64,000 nt of DNA. Origin: Chaenocephalus aceratus (lineage: Eukaryota > Chordata > Actinopteri > Perciformes > Channichthyidae). Within the stretch, counting starts at the first letter, position 1, and every line of letters begins with the position of its first letter. Below, one piece after another: positions 34,401-41,349 of the stretch. The stretch is taken from the NCBI GenBank assembly GCA_023974075.1, contig CM043796.1, forward strand, positions 24,296,927-24,360,926. Reading direction: 5' to 3'. Position numbers and translations under genes: made by a program. The notes under the pieces were generated by a model. That model searched no databases. It was not told the DNA's origin and worked only from the letters and a program-made list of their open reading frames with translations.

Positions 34401-35745
34401 AGTCTGTGGACTGTTAAGCTAGCCCGGCTACCGTTCGAGATGTGCTCTGAAGCGAGAAGAGGTGTTTGAATGACGCATGCGTCGTGGCGCAGGCTACTTA
34501 TAGGGGGTGATTTCCCCTGACGTTGACGTCAAGAATCACCGGCCAATCAGGATTGGCGTAATGAGATTGATGCTTCTGTTTGCTCCGCGATGAGGCGCAT
34601 CCCATAGTGAGACATCGAACGGAGTGTTATGAATGAGAACCCTAAGCGTCTGAAGTGTGCTCTCCTCCACTCTAGCTGGGACATCACGCACTCTAAACTT
34701 AACGAGCTGCGCAATACACACTAATGTTAAAATCTGAAGAAGGCCTCTATACCAAGCTCGAAACTAAGTTAAATATCTCAAAGTGTAAAAGATATGAAAA
34801 ATCTGAAGAACAAGTTTTATAGCTGAAGGTCTTGTGATCATTTTAAAGTTGGAATGAAGTCTCTACCTGAAAGTATGTGGAATGAGTATACTCCCACCCT
34901 CATCCACCTCCACTGGTTGCCAGTCAAGTCCCGCATCTCATACAAAATCCTCCTCCTTACCTACAAGTCCCTCCATGCCCTTGCCCCCCAGTACTTATCG
35001 GACCTCCTCCACCCACATGCCCCACCCCGGAACCTGCGGTCTTCAGACTCTGGCCTGCTTACCACCCCCCGCACCAAACTGCAAACCTTAGGGGACAGAG
35101 TCTTCAGTGTGGCAGCCCCCACCCTCTGGAACGCTCTCCCTGCGGAGATCCGCAACATCCCCATGCTTGACGCCTTCAAAAGGGCCCTCAAGACCCATCT
35201 ATTTACTAAGGCCTTTGGCCCCTAATCTATTTGTTGTTTTGTCTGACTGCCTTTTTACTTATGTTTGTTTTGCCCTGTTCTTCTTTGTAAAGCGACCTCG
35301 GGTCTCATGAAAGGCGCTATATAAATCTAAGCTATTATTATCTGTCTAATCTGTACATGCTAGTGAAATTGTACGAAAGCCCTGGGCCAGTGAAAATTAA
35401 ATTGGTGTAGTAAAGGGTTTGCCAGGATCATATTCCCAAGTTCCTTACTTAATATTTAGTTCATAATGTGTGTTTTAGCAATTGATTACGTTTTTCAGCA
35501 TTTCACAGATGAAAATAAATTTTTATTAGGAATTTAGAAAGATTATGCTTGCAAAACATTTTGTTCCCCTGTTTTTACAAAATATTAAGATCAAAAAATG
35601 AAGCCCCAGTTGTTTTTTCACTTTTTTACCAACAGGTTTAAAGTTAAGGTTTCAGTTTATGGACAGACTGTGGTTGTGCTCACTGACAGGTCAACTTTTC
35701 TTCTTTGTGTTTCTGCAGTTCTCTGCCAGAGAGAATGAGGTGTGA
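8830..35745 (+). CDS. mamdc4: MAM and LDL-receptor class A domain protein 4 (apical endosomal glycoprotein), whole gene
   Basis: Type I membrane glycoprotein of the apical endosome/brush border family, thought to act in sorting or uptake. The summed exons (about 3.62 kb) predict near 1,200 residues, about the length I recall for mammalian AEGP. Order: signal peptide; LDLa1; MAM1; LDLa2; MAM2; LDLa3; MAM3; MAM4; MAM5; MAM6; one transmembrane helix; cytoplasmic tail. MAM modules are recognised by CxFEx(n)CGW starts and VDD(I/V)xL ends. Exon blocks are given in the following entries. Exon phases are consistent except at exon 6, the exon 10/11 junction, exon 14 and exon 23, where single-base discrepancies occur. 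Adjacency to phpt1 matches human 9q34.3. A stop (26468-26470) just past exon 28 is the alternative end if the proposed last exon at 35719 is not used. Confidence 0.9.
11408..11700 (+). mobile_element. LINE 3' fragment (L2/CR1-like) in mamdc4 intron 3
   Basis: Translation gives LPVFKSRLKTYLFSRAFTD, the typical C-terminal end of L2-like fish reverse transcriptases, and the sequence ends with GTGCTATATAAATAAAGTTGG ahead of TTTGATTG, the common 3' tail. Only the last part of the element is present; it is a dead 5'-truncated copy. Confidence 0.78.
12926..13462. mobile_element. hAT (Charlie-like) non-autonomous element in mamdc4 intron 5
   Basis: The left end CAGGGGTGTCCAAACTACGG is a widespread hAT-Charlie-type terminus. 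The right side reads CCCTCGGTGAAAAAAGTTTGG, whose complement resembles the usual opposite end (CCAAACTTTTTTCACCGAGGG); its last bases have decayed, so no target duplication can be shown. No coding capacity. Confidence 0.6.
13563..17852 (+). CDS. mamdc4: mamdc4 exons 6-10: LDLa2, MAM2
   Basis: Exons 13563-13678, 14991-15146, 15351-15454, 15976-16131 and 17761-17852. Exon 6 reads LECPLELQC in the incoming frame, then the LDLa signature GGCVERQQLCDGSDDCGDGT in the next frame. Exon length (116) is one base short of what the phase-1 borders on both sides need, so one base is missing near 13595-13606 (a TTT and a G6 run). Exons 7-10 form MAM2: RICDFEDGECDWD, HFLYVTVPEGG, MVMYTHQFGPRSGGLTVLV, and VDSIVLSPEC. 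Exon 10 ends in phase 2, while exon 11 expects phase 1, so another small discrepancy lies at that junction. Confidence 0.85.
16182..16330. repeat. Left part of a TTAA-type MITE in mamdc4 intron 9
   Basis: TTAA followed by GGTCACCTATTATGCAAAAT resembles the left end of the family seen at 3361-3630. Related internal sequence (GACAGAGAATCAG, GGGATTATGGGATGCTGC) continues after 17090, suggesting the poly-C tract and Harbinger MITE at 16406-17064 expanded or inserted inside it. The right terminus is not clear. Confidence 0.45.
16406..16473. repeat. Poly-C tract, 68 bp with two or three interruptions
   Basis: A nearly uninterrupted cytosine run (one T at 16411, one A near 16438, one T at 16467) in mamdc4 intron 9. 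Such length of a C homopolymer is unusual in vertebrate DNA, and its true length is hard to sequence. Confidence 0.95.
16505..17064. mobile_element. PIF/Harbinger-type MITE, 560 bp (mamdc4 intron 9)
   Basis: Ends GGGCGCATTCACACCGCAGT and ACTGCGGTGTGAACGCGGCT are inverted copies, flanked on both sides by ATT, fitting the 3-bp duplication of this superfamily. Inside, CTGACGTCACTTTCTTCTTC and GGGTTTACTGGCAG are shared with the autonomous-type Harbinger at 28750 onward, so this is a non-autonomous relative of that element. Confidence 0.82.
17943..19818 (+). CDS. mamdc4: mamdc4 exons 11-15: LDLa3, MAM3
   Basis: Exons 17943-18057, 18336-18428, 18517-18654, 19111-19249 and 19710-19818. Exon 11 carries LDLa3: KNPCAE in one frame, then DKMCDFHSDCAKAEDEAKCG in the neighbouring frame, consistent with one extra A in the AAA near 17992. 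Exons 12-15 form MAM3, which starts atypically (GDFSYTEGSSGWTDSS, lacking the usual first Cys) and ends KIKVKNVSFVSC. In exon 14 the reading GELSVRVIDSLLG...KTGAEEG continues as AWQHVNVPVGFRKDRFQ only after a one-base shift at GGGG (about 19196-19199); the exon is one base short for its border phases. Exon 15 length and phase are normal. Confidence 0.83.
19900..22830 (+). CDS. mamdc4: mamdc4 exons 16-22: MAM4 and MAM5
   Basis: Exons 19900-20004, 20623-20757, 20970-21097, 21488-21703, 21791-21929, 22024-22151 and 22740-22830. All phases agree and no frame disruption is seen. MAM4: LSCNFEDGLCGWYQD, LVSFTQLQG, CLSFFYKLYGPNTG, and VAIDDVTFLEGPC. MAM5 starts within exon 19 (KKCSFEGQRCGYSSS), continues through VCVSFWYHMGGKNPG and SLKLYMKPVKG, and ends HIAVDDISLSDYPCE. 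The mix of phase-1 module borders and phase-0 internal borders is typical of MAM-domain genes and supports the exon model. A SINE-tail-like fragment sits in intron 16 near 20475-20600. Confidence 0.9.
22965..24329 (+). CDS. mamdc4: mamdc4 exons 23-26: MAM6
   Basis: Exons 22965-23113, 23708-23833, 23941-24065 and 24227-24329. MAM6 starts SKCTLERG and continues CSWSNTQNVKVDKLDWER after a one-base shift at GGGG (about 22985-22988); exon 23 is one base short for the phase-1 borders on both sides. Then HFLFLSSSNRTAANENAQLL, CLKFWVYKQQ, KVWRLSEG and VVALDDIEYTVGVNC complete the domain. The other three exons are in phase without disruption. Confidence 0.86.
24799..24992 (+). CDS. mamdc4: mamdc4 exon 27: transmembrane helix and start of cytoplasmic tail
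   Basis: In phase with exon 26. The helix ASVIVTLLLIGTMIAFLFFY is followed by a basic stop-transfer stretch (LRTRRRDQ) and a Ser/Ala-rich tail with NNSYDRELT. This establishes the type I membrane topology of the product. Confidence 0.9.
25480..26220 (+). mobile_element. LINE fragment interrupted by another insertion
   Basis: 25490-25700 translates to LNLNKSKTEVIFFGPQPLAP and further RT C-terminal sequence of an L2-like LINE. The matching 3' tail (TTTTGGCTCGACCAAAAATC, then GTGCTATATAAATAAA and TTGATTTGATT) appears only at 26155-26218. The middle part, from about 25711 (GGCCCCATTTACACGGGAACG), is unrelated and GC-richer, so an additional element probably inserted there; its right end is not clear. 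Confidence 0.6.
26390..26455 (+). CDS. mamdc4: mamdc4 exon 28: cytoplasmic tail
   Basis: Phase-0 exon after a good acceptor (TTCATTTCAG), reading NDHVEIPSVQTHPMAAGFNN then VS, followed by GTGAGT. If not spliced there, it ends five codons later at TAA 26468-26470, so this may be the true terminal exon. Confidence 0.7.
26471..27918. other. Non-coding part of the proposed last mamdc4 intron
   Basis: AT-rich. It includes two imperfect direct copies of an about 55-bp unit at about 27680-27790 (each with GTTATCAAACACCTGTGT and GCCCAGAGATCAAAGG). No exon is recognised. Confidence 0.5.
28312..28749 (-). pseudogene. DIRS tyrosine recombinase, C-terminal fragment
   Basis: About 145 residues. It shows the catalytic C-terminal motifs of the family: LRAHSTRGLATSW (His and Arg of HxxR), SIQDICAAASWSS (position of the family's conserved GH/SW), and TFVRFYRLD with the tyrosine nucleophile. 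Upstream sequence is cut off where the Harbinger terminus begins at 28750, so the N-terminal core including the first catalytic Arg is missing. Confidence 0.85.
28989..28994 (+). promoter_or_regulatory. TATA box of the Harbinger transposase
   Basis: GGGGGTATAAAGCCC lies about 45-50 bp upstream of the transposase ATG (29040), after the terminal region; inferred core promoter. Confidence 0.5.
29040..29510 (+). pseudogene. Harbinger transposase (DDE), internally deleted remnant
   Basis: A start segment MMEFNELVVFVLMLYSVVTG is joined directly to core DDE sequence: NEYFNRKGWHSLVLQGVVDA (with an Asp of the triad) and FVGLPGSMHDSRV (second Asp region, the strongly conserved PGSxHDSRV). Full transposases of the family are about 350-400 residues; most of the region between start and YFNRKGW, and the C-terminus with the catalytic Glu, are absent or shifted. 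After DRGGLL the reading loses similarity. Not functional. Confidence 0.82.
30383..31712 (-). CDS. Harbinger second protein (Myb/SANT-type partner), C-terminal exons
   Basis: Three minus-strand segments join with good splice signals: about 31712-31370 (ends ...SNDDNDE, donor GAAG/GTAAAA), 31113 to about 31002 (GEAGQLAGLETSGL ... PSTKRK, acceptor TTTGTTTCAG) and about 30661-30383 (RKRAQDTHDENFF, then a Met/Gln/Glu-rich coiled coil AMASKAMHEDQMMLLHKAQE ... LAQQMEQQKAFQQGF, stop). This arrangement of an acidic/basic linker followed by a coiled coil resembles the DNA-binding partner proteins of Harbinger elements. No Myb/SANT trihelix is visible, so the N-terminus is missing or replaced at the DIRS junction. 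Function is inferred from context. Confidence 0.55.
30751..30824. repeat. (CA)n microsatellite, imperfect
   Basis: Alternating CACA tracts with interruptions (CACACACACTCACAGACACA and onward), inside the Harbinger element. Confidence 0.9.
31720..32338 (-). pseudogene. DIRS Pro/Ala repeat region between gag and pol
   Basis: The minus-strand reading frame contains repeated about 14-residue units of the type CAVPAGAVKAPP, AGAVPTGAVRAPP, CAVPAGALRAPP, plus two copies of RAATASLK(R/G)RII(N/D)GSVK. The DNA is a degenerate array of about 45 bp. It seems part of the DIRS coding region; the usual reverse transcriptase does not follow. Confidence 0.55.
32475..34060 (-). pseudogene. DIRS gag-like protein, frameshifted
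   Basis: First part 34060-33698 starts MSGPSPRLTANEMD and has a Cys/His cluster (CGCGLKV ... CSSCLGLEHA ... CGHC) typical of fish DIRS gag. The second part 33647-32475 continues in another frame with an acidic stretch (CMEDEEYTSEFLLSDSDEQE) and the region LLHIPPMEPLVAAHLLPR through ALNVSSMLTAYQAELCEDM, then a basic C-terminus with a 16-bp direct repeat (AAGGGCCGCCGTTGCG). The shift between 33698 and 33650 interrupts the protein. + strand readings here are shadows. Confidence 0.8.
34854..35343 (+). mobile_element. L2-like LINE, 3' fragment
   Basis: About 120 residues of the reverse-transcriptase C-terminus (LHWLPVKSRISYKILLLTYK ... PRTKLQTLGDRVFSVAAPTL ... LDAFKRALKTHLFTKAF) followed by a 3' tail with GGCGCTATATAAATCTAAGC and ATTATTAT. 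5'-truncated copy in the proposed last mamdc4 intron. Confidence 0.85.
35719..35745 (+). CDS. mamdc4: Proposed terminal exon of mamdc4
   Basis: After a strong acceptor (TTCTTTGTGTTTCTGCAG), nine codons read FSARENEV and stop, in phase 0 like the end of exon 28. Joined, the tail would end GFNNVSFSARENEV. A poly(A) signal AATAAA is at 36135-36140. The inference rests on splice site, phase and the 3' signal only; the exon is too short to identify by similarity. Confidence 0.55.
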   Translation, partial: FSARENEV

Positions 35746-35826
35746 AGCAGTTACCATGTTACAGTGGCTTTGTGAAAATAAGGTGATATCACAGCAGAAG
35801 AACTGCTTGTGTTGCCCTGGCACGAC

Positions 35827-35852
35827 CCATACACACACACACACACACACAA
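35827..35852. repeat. (AC)n microsatellite
   Basis: Pure AC repeat in the proposed mamdc4 3' untranslated region. Confidence 0.95.
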
Positions 35853-36134
35853 ACCATGATGAATGAAGGTCTAATCGGTGCTGCTGCCTCAGATCTGATG
35901 GAGCCCTCGAGGATCAACGCTCTCTGCCTGCAGACAGGTGTTGTGGACAGAAATAAGTTCTGTAAATCAAGACTTGGCATGTCCTATAAATGGCAAAAAT
36001 GGTTGCGTAGAGATTTAGCATCCAGCTTGGATCTGTGAGGAAGCAGGGACTTGGGGCATGGAGCTTGAAAGAAATGTGAGTTTATGAGGTAATGAGGGAT
36101 AGATCCAATGAAAGACAAAAGTTGCATTTGGAGA

Positions 36135-36140
36135 AATAAA
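36135..36140 (+). terminator. mamdc4: Poly(A) signal AATAAA, probable mamdc4 3' end
   Basis: AATAAA about 390 bp after the proposed stop; no later exon of the gene is seen. Confidence 0.45.
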
Positions 36141-36159
36141 TCTTGAATAACATTTAATA

Positions 36160-37194
36160 GTTATGTATATGAATCTGTCTCTCACAAGGCCCCCTACCTT
36201 AACGAAAGGTGTAGAGTGCCCATTTTACGAGATTGAGAAGAACTTAAACAGACTGGTGACATTTGAAAAAATTAAGGTCATGGAGAAAGTTCATGATGCT
36301 ACAGTATCGAAAAAGTTTGTTGGACTGATTTATTCTTTTTGATTTGCTTGAGGGATAACATGGAAAAAAGAATATAATTGATCTCTGAACATAACTGAAT
36401 TAAAGTTTAGCATTGAAAAACTGCATCAGTATCTTTTTTTACGAAATGTTGATCTTTTGGGGAAATAACTAACTTATTACGTTTTTTTTTATTCTTTAAA
36501 TAAAGAATTTCATATTCTCTAAAATATGTAGGTTTTGTTTGAGGATGAATATTTGTCTTCACGATTTTAATAATCTTAATTTCAAAAATCTCCCTCAGTT
36601 TTATGTGTCAGTTATCATTGTCAACCCACACAATTTGGATTTTGTTATGCTCAAAAATGTCATAAATATGTTCTAGTTATGCCGATTTTAATTAAAAGAC
36701 TGTCTTGATTTACTGTTACAATGTGTTGATATACTAACATTTTCCCAACATTGATGACGATTAACGATTTTTTTTATTGATGATGCAAGTAATCAATGGT
36801 TAGGGGATGAATGCCTCGTTTATCTTTAGGGGATGACGACATATTATCCTTAGCAACGGTCGCATCTCTACGGCAACATCCTCCGGTGTCCCCTCTGCAG
36901 TCACCACCGCGACTCTCCTTTGTCAATGAAACGCGAAATAAAAACAGCGTGTTCTCTTCGGTTATCTGATAATTTTAGAGGATGCCCACCGCAGCAAGTG
37001 TCTCGCGACTTGAGTGCTTAAAGTTGGAGTGGACACGCGTCAGCTTGCCCACGAAGACCCTGTCTTCCTCATCATCCTCATCATTGATCCCTGCACCAGA
37101 GCGCCACCCGTCTACAGCCCGGTGCTGTTTGGTCTCATCTGGATCCTGGAGTCTCTGATTTGCACCGACCCGGTTCTCATCCAGCGGCGCGTGC
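36160..37194. other. Intergenic, no gene recognised
   Basis: AT-rich to about 36830, then GC-richer with CpGs (36840-37330), which may be the promoter/CpG island of the small-protein candidate that follows. Confidence 0.4.
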
Positions 37195-38565
37195 ATGCGG
37201 CTGAATGGATCCTGCGGTGCTCATCTTCCTGCTGTACGTGATGATCGCGCACGAGCTGTTCTGCGGCTGGATGCAGTACCGGAGACAGAGCAGCAAGCCC
37301 CGCAAACCTGCAGCTGGACCTCTGCTCAGATCAAGGTGAGTGTGCCTGCGTGTGCATGTACGCGATTTAAAAATGGTTTCATTCAGAAGTAGCGGCTATT
37401 GATTAGATAATTATACGTTATTACTTATTCATCACAAATTAGGACATTTTTGAAACAGCATAATTTTGACAAAGCAGGTATTAGATGTGAATTAGAAATA
37501 TAATAAATAAATGTATGATGATGTGGAACGTGCTCACCCGAGCAAGTCTTTCAGAAATGCCTCTGGAAAAAAGCCAGGAAGTGATTTAATCATTCATATA
37601 CCTACAGATAATAAGGAACTCTAAAGAATGTTCCAGTAAGATGAGTTTCGGATTGATGGAAGTGTCAAACAACTCAGGACTTTAGGAGACAGTTGCCCGT
37701 GTTTAAATTAAGGTCATGAGTTATTGTGACCTACCTCTTAAACGAAACCTGCGTAGCCACTTGTAACCCTATTCTACTGTATAGGTTTGTTGTGCATATA
37801 AATGGTCTGCAAAGGCTAAAATCCCAAAGTTCCCTCCAGAGGAAGTTTATCTCCCAGACACTCCCTGAAACGCCTCCATTGGACTCCTTTGTTCACTCCC
37901 TTAACATAGTGACATGACATCAACACTCACACTTCTATTGGCCAGCACTCCAACACATTTTAGGTAAAAGGCCAAGATGATAGGCCAAGGGGGGCGTCAT
38001 ATCTCTAATCGCTTGACCAATTGCCAAAGAAGCAGACAGCTAACTAATCACAGCAGTTTGATTAGTTAGTTGGTTTCAGACAGAGGGAGAAAAAGAGGTG
38101 CTGCAGCACAGGCAGAACAATAGAGACCTTTTTGAACATTAAAGCATGTAAACATGTCACATAGAGGCACAAATATGAAATCGGAAAATAAGCATTAGGC
38201 CATAACCCCTTGCCACACATTTAGAAGCTCACTAATGTCTATCCTTCCTTGTCTAAAATGTCATAGCAGTACAGTTATAAAGTCCAGACCCAGAGGTAGT
38301 TGAATAGGTTTAGAAAAGTATATTTGAAAAATGTTTTCCTTGAATGTTCTTCTTAATTTTACGATGGCCTAAAAGGGGAGATTTATAGAATCTCCTCGAG
38401 ATCATTATGAGATGTTTCTTTGAGCTTTAATTACATGAACCTTTTTCTCTACAGCGCCCGGGTGTGTCAGGGAGCCTGGAGGACGAGCGCCCAGTCGTTC
38501 AGGCTAGACAGAGGAGGAAAGGACCTGCGGAAGAGTGGACGGATTGTGAGAAAAGCCTAATATAG
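37195..38565 (+). CDS. Unidentified two-exon small protein candidate
   Basis: Exon 1 ends at 37335 (AAG/GTGAGT) and exon 2 runs from 38455 (acceptor TTTTTCTCTACAG) to a stop. Two readings are open through the junction. From ATG 37205: a hydrophobic start MDPAVLIFLLYVMIAHELFC with a basic following segment, 78 residues, stop 38558-38560. From ATG 37195: 83 residues ending in an acidic/basic tail (LEDERPVVQARQRRKG ... EKSLI), stop 38563-38565. The first exon looks most protein-like in the first frame and the second exon in the second frame; one missing base in the CCCC near 37305 would join them into a small single-pass membrane protein. The CpG-rich start and good splice sites support a real gene. 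I do not recognise the family. Confidence 0.4.
37850..38210. repeat. Degenerate copy of the TTAA-type MITE family
   Basis: Shares CACTCCAACACATT, CAATCACAGCAG-like boxes and TTTCAGACAGAGGG with the copy at 3361-3630, and ends with ATAAGCATTAGGCC, a decayed form of the usual terminus. It lies in the intron of the small-protein candidate. Confidence 0.5.
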
Positions 38566-39211
38566 AAAGAAGTCAGAAGTGTGTGGAGACTGTGAATAAT
38601 TACTTTAATGGCAGAAAACCAAGGCAACAGCAGAAATCATCTTAATGAGGGCAAGGTATGTGAATCTGTCCTGGAAGAGGGGATGTTTTGGAGCCAAATC
38701 TAGCAATTTTTTCATATTGCATTGAGGCTCAAATTCTTTTTGAGAACTGTCTTATAGCCCCAAAGATATTTGGTATCACAGTATCTGTGGCCATATTTCT
38801 CAAAATACGCATACAAAATGTCATGTTTTGAACTGCACACAATTACTTTCCCCTACCATTGTGTTGGAAGCAGTGTTCGAAATGGGGGTAGCCAGGGGGA
38901 GCTTGGCTCCCCTAAAGAGGGGGGGAGCTCCCCTGAAGGCCAACTTTGAGATAAATAGGGGGAGCCCAAATAAATTGTGCATATACACACAGATTAGAAA
39001 TGTTGAGTTTCTGTAAATAAAAGTTCTTGAAATAAATAATAGTCATTGTTCATTACAGTTTCTGAATATTTGTTTTATATTTGTGAATATTTCTGGGTGG
39101 TGCTGCATTCTTTACGCTACTTACGTTGCTATGGTTACGGTGGCGATGCCGGCGCGGTATTTTACATTTTCATATTGATATTTTTTTAACTCTGGCTTTG
39201 TAATAAAAAAT

Positions 39212-39487
39212 ATGGCGAAACGAAAACAGCCAAGCCTCGCAGCTTTTGGATTCACAAGCAAAGAAGCGAAGGTGTCTAAAAATTACAAAGTGAACGGAAC
39301 AACTTTTAGTTCGCCGGCTGTAAGCGGCGTTAGGGTCGAGTTTGACAGCTCCACACAGAGGGAGAGGCCTGCCGATGCGGAGCCTGAAGAGGCTTCAACA
39401 ACGGCCACAGCTGCCGGCGCCACCTGCAGGGGCGGCGCCAGGAGGGAGCTAGGGAGATCGTTGTGGTTAGCATCTGGTGCTAACTAG
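39212..39487 (+). pseudogene. hAT transposase N-terminal fragment
   Basis: Starts MAKRKQPSLAAFGFTSKEAK, the pattern of transposase-derived ZMYM-like/hAT proteins with a basic start followed by a short hydrophobic motif. After about 60 residues it becomes Ala/Thr/Gly-rich and stops. No zinc finger or RNase H-like core follows on this strand before the nested element. Confidence 0.5.
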
Positions 39488-39959
39488 CCAGGCTAACGGA
39501 TATAAGGAGCTTTTTCAACAACAAGGTGGAGGGAGAACTCTCTCCTGTCGGACTGAGAGTCTCAGATAACCTCAGCTCAGGTGAAGTAAAGGACTCTCTC
39601 AGTGTTTAGATAGTTAACTTTAGTCTAGTTATCTCAGTGGGTCTCAAACGGTGTGTTTTAAAAGGGGAGTGATTTGTAAAATATCTATAAAGAAATAGAA
39701 AATCTGTTTACAGTTCTGTTTTATATGGGTGTTGAGAGATGTATCCAGATCTCTTAATTTTGCTCTCAAAGTGCACCAGATTGATGCTTTTAACTTCAAT
39801 ATTTAAAAAAAAATCTACCCGGGGAGCATGCCCCCAGACCCCACTAGAGAAGGTGAGGACCCTCCTAGACGAAGTGAGGTCCACTCCCCACTTGTAAAAA
39901 TAGCAATTTACCCCTGCTTACACCTATATGCCGTGAACTGATTATCGAAGTCGCGGGAA

Positions 39960-41016
39960 CAGTGGCGTTTCTATATGTACAAAAGTGGTGGGGCACAAAA
40001 AACTTAGATGTCTATATATAAGCTTCTACAGTGAGGTTCATGGCTGGTGAGGCTCTGGCACTGACTCTTCAGGTTTGACCTAAATCAAAATATAATATTA
40101 TTTTCAAAAGCCTCTTTAGTCTGATGCTTCAATTAATTTTAAACAGGCAGTTCAACAGAAGGATACACAAAAAAATGTAATTTTATCATTTAAATATTGA
40201 ATTGTTCTCTCTTAGTAAGATCCCATTTTCAATAAAATTGCGGTCTTACCTTGACATGAAGATGAAGTCTATCCTTCTGGACAAAAATCGCTATTACTTT
40301 TTTGTAAAAGTCCTCCTTATCTTCTTGTAGTTTCAAAAGTCTATCATAAATATAATCTAATCAATAGATTTATGATTCGAAAATTATAAAAGTAGGGTAG
40401 ACATGTGGATATTAACCGGCTGAACAAAACGTGCATTTATCTAACAGGTTTGTTTCCCACAGACCTTATTTGGAGCTATTTTCTAAAATTCTATGGAGAA
40501 ATATCATTGCTTTTTTTGTCGAGGGAAGCCATGTGCAGCTTACTTCCGGGTTTTAGGATGCCTCACTGCAGCTCTCTCGTCTCCTCTTCACACACCACAC
40601 TTTTCGCGGCACACGTACTTACAGCCAATCAGCTCTGAATGATGTGAGATGACGTATGGTGGGGATGGCAGCTCTATGCCCCTCTGGTCATTATTTTTTT
40701 GCCACACACATTAAATAGGAAAATATTCTGAGCATGCGCAGTGTAGTTTTTACAGTCACCATTGACTTAGACAGTAAGAGGGAGGGGCAGGATCGGGTTT
40801 TGTCCCACATGGCTCTAAACAGCTCAATAGGCACACACTGTAGACACTAATTAGAAGAACACAGACTAAAACAGCAATGTACAGACGAATCAGATGATTA
40901 AACATGATCTTAAAATATATTTAATATATTTTTTCATTAATTTTTTGTAATCATTATTTTTAATACTTTCTGCTGACACTAGGTGGGGCTGTGCCCCTAA
41001 TGACCAGTCGCCACTG
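39960..41016. mobile_element. Nested hAT-type non-autonomous element, 1.06 kb
   Basis: Ends CAGTGGCG and CGCCACTG, with GTGGGGC near the left and GTGGGGCTGTGCCCC near the right end. An exact 8-bp target duplication CGCGGGAA lies at 39952-39959 and 41017-41024. No coding region. The insertion postdates the surrounding hAT element. Confidence 0.92.
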
Positions 41017-41163
41017 CGCGGGAACACTGTGTGTGGGGAGTGTTGCAGTAGCTAATTCAACTGTAGCGCTGGTGCTTTAATGGGAAACCCTTAATGTTTG
41101 AGCACCCTCTATGAAACGTCAAGCTACCCCACAGCACCCCCTAGAGAGAGTGCACCTTTCACA

Positions 41164-41349
41164 ATAATGGATTCAGGGAAATTCAGCAGTGATCAACAGA
41201 ATAACCTGCGGAAAAAGATTTATAAGCACCATAAGAGCCAGGCACACGAAAAAGATTTTGGAGATGAGAAAAAAAGATGCACAGACATTTGGAGGGGCTA
41301 TTGCTCTAAACTGGAAAAAGGCACCCCTCCCTTTCATCTCTACCCCTGA
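41164..41349 (+). pseudogene. hAT transposase fragment (+ strand)
   Basis: Reads LRKKIYKHHKSQAHEKDFGD, resembling the His-rich end of a TTF-type zinc finger in hAT transposases (KxHxxSxxH). Short and ending soon after. It lies on the strand opposite to the larger fragment at 41340-41987. Confidence 0.4.

Larger units (their letters stand above)
27919..34640 (-). mobile_element. DIRS-like tyrosine-recombinase retrotransposon with inverted ends, interrupted and internally deleted
   Basis: The right end (34465-34640) and left end (about 27955-28115) are long inverted copies (GCGCCTCATCGCGGAGCAAA ... ACGACGCATGCGTCATTCAA). At 28156-28255 an internal complementary region combines the complement of the outer left end (27919-27970) with the complement of the outer right end (34607-34640); this arrangement is diagnostic for DIRS elements. 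Coding parts on the minus strand, in order: gag-like Cys-rich protein and acidic protein (34060-32475), a Pro/Ala-repeat region (32338-31720), and a tyrosine-recombinase C-terminus (28761-28312). Reverse transcriptase, RNase H and methyltransferase are not found; a Harbinger transposon occupies the middle. The copy cannot be autonomous. It lies in the proposed last mamdc4 intron, opposite to the gene. Confidence 0.88.
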
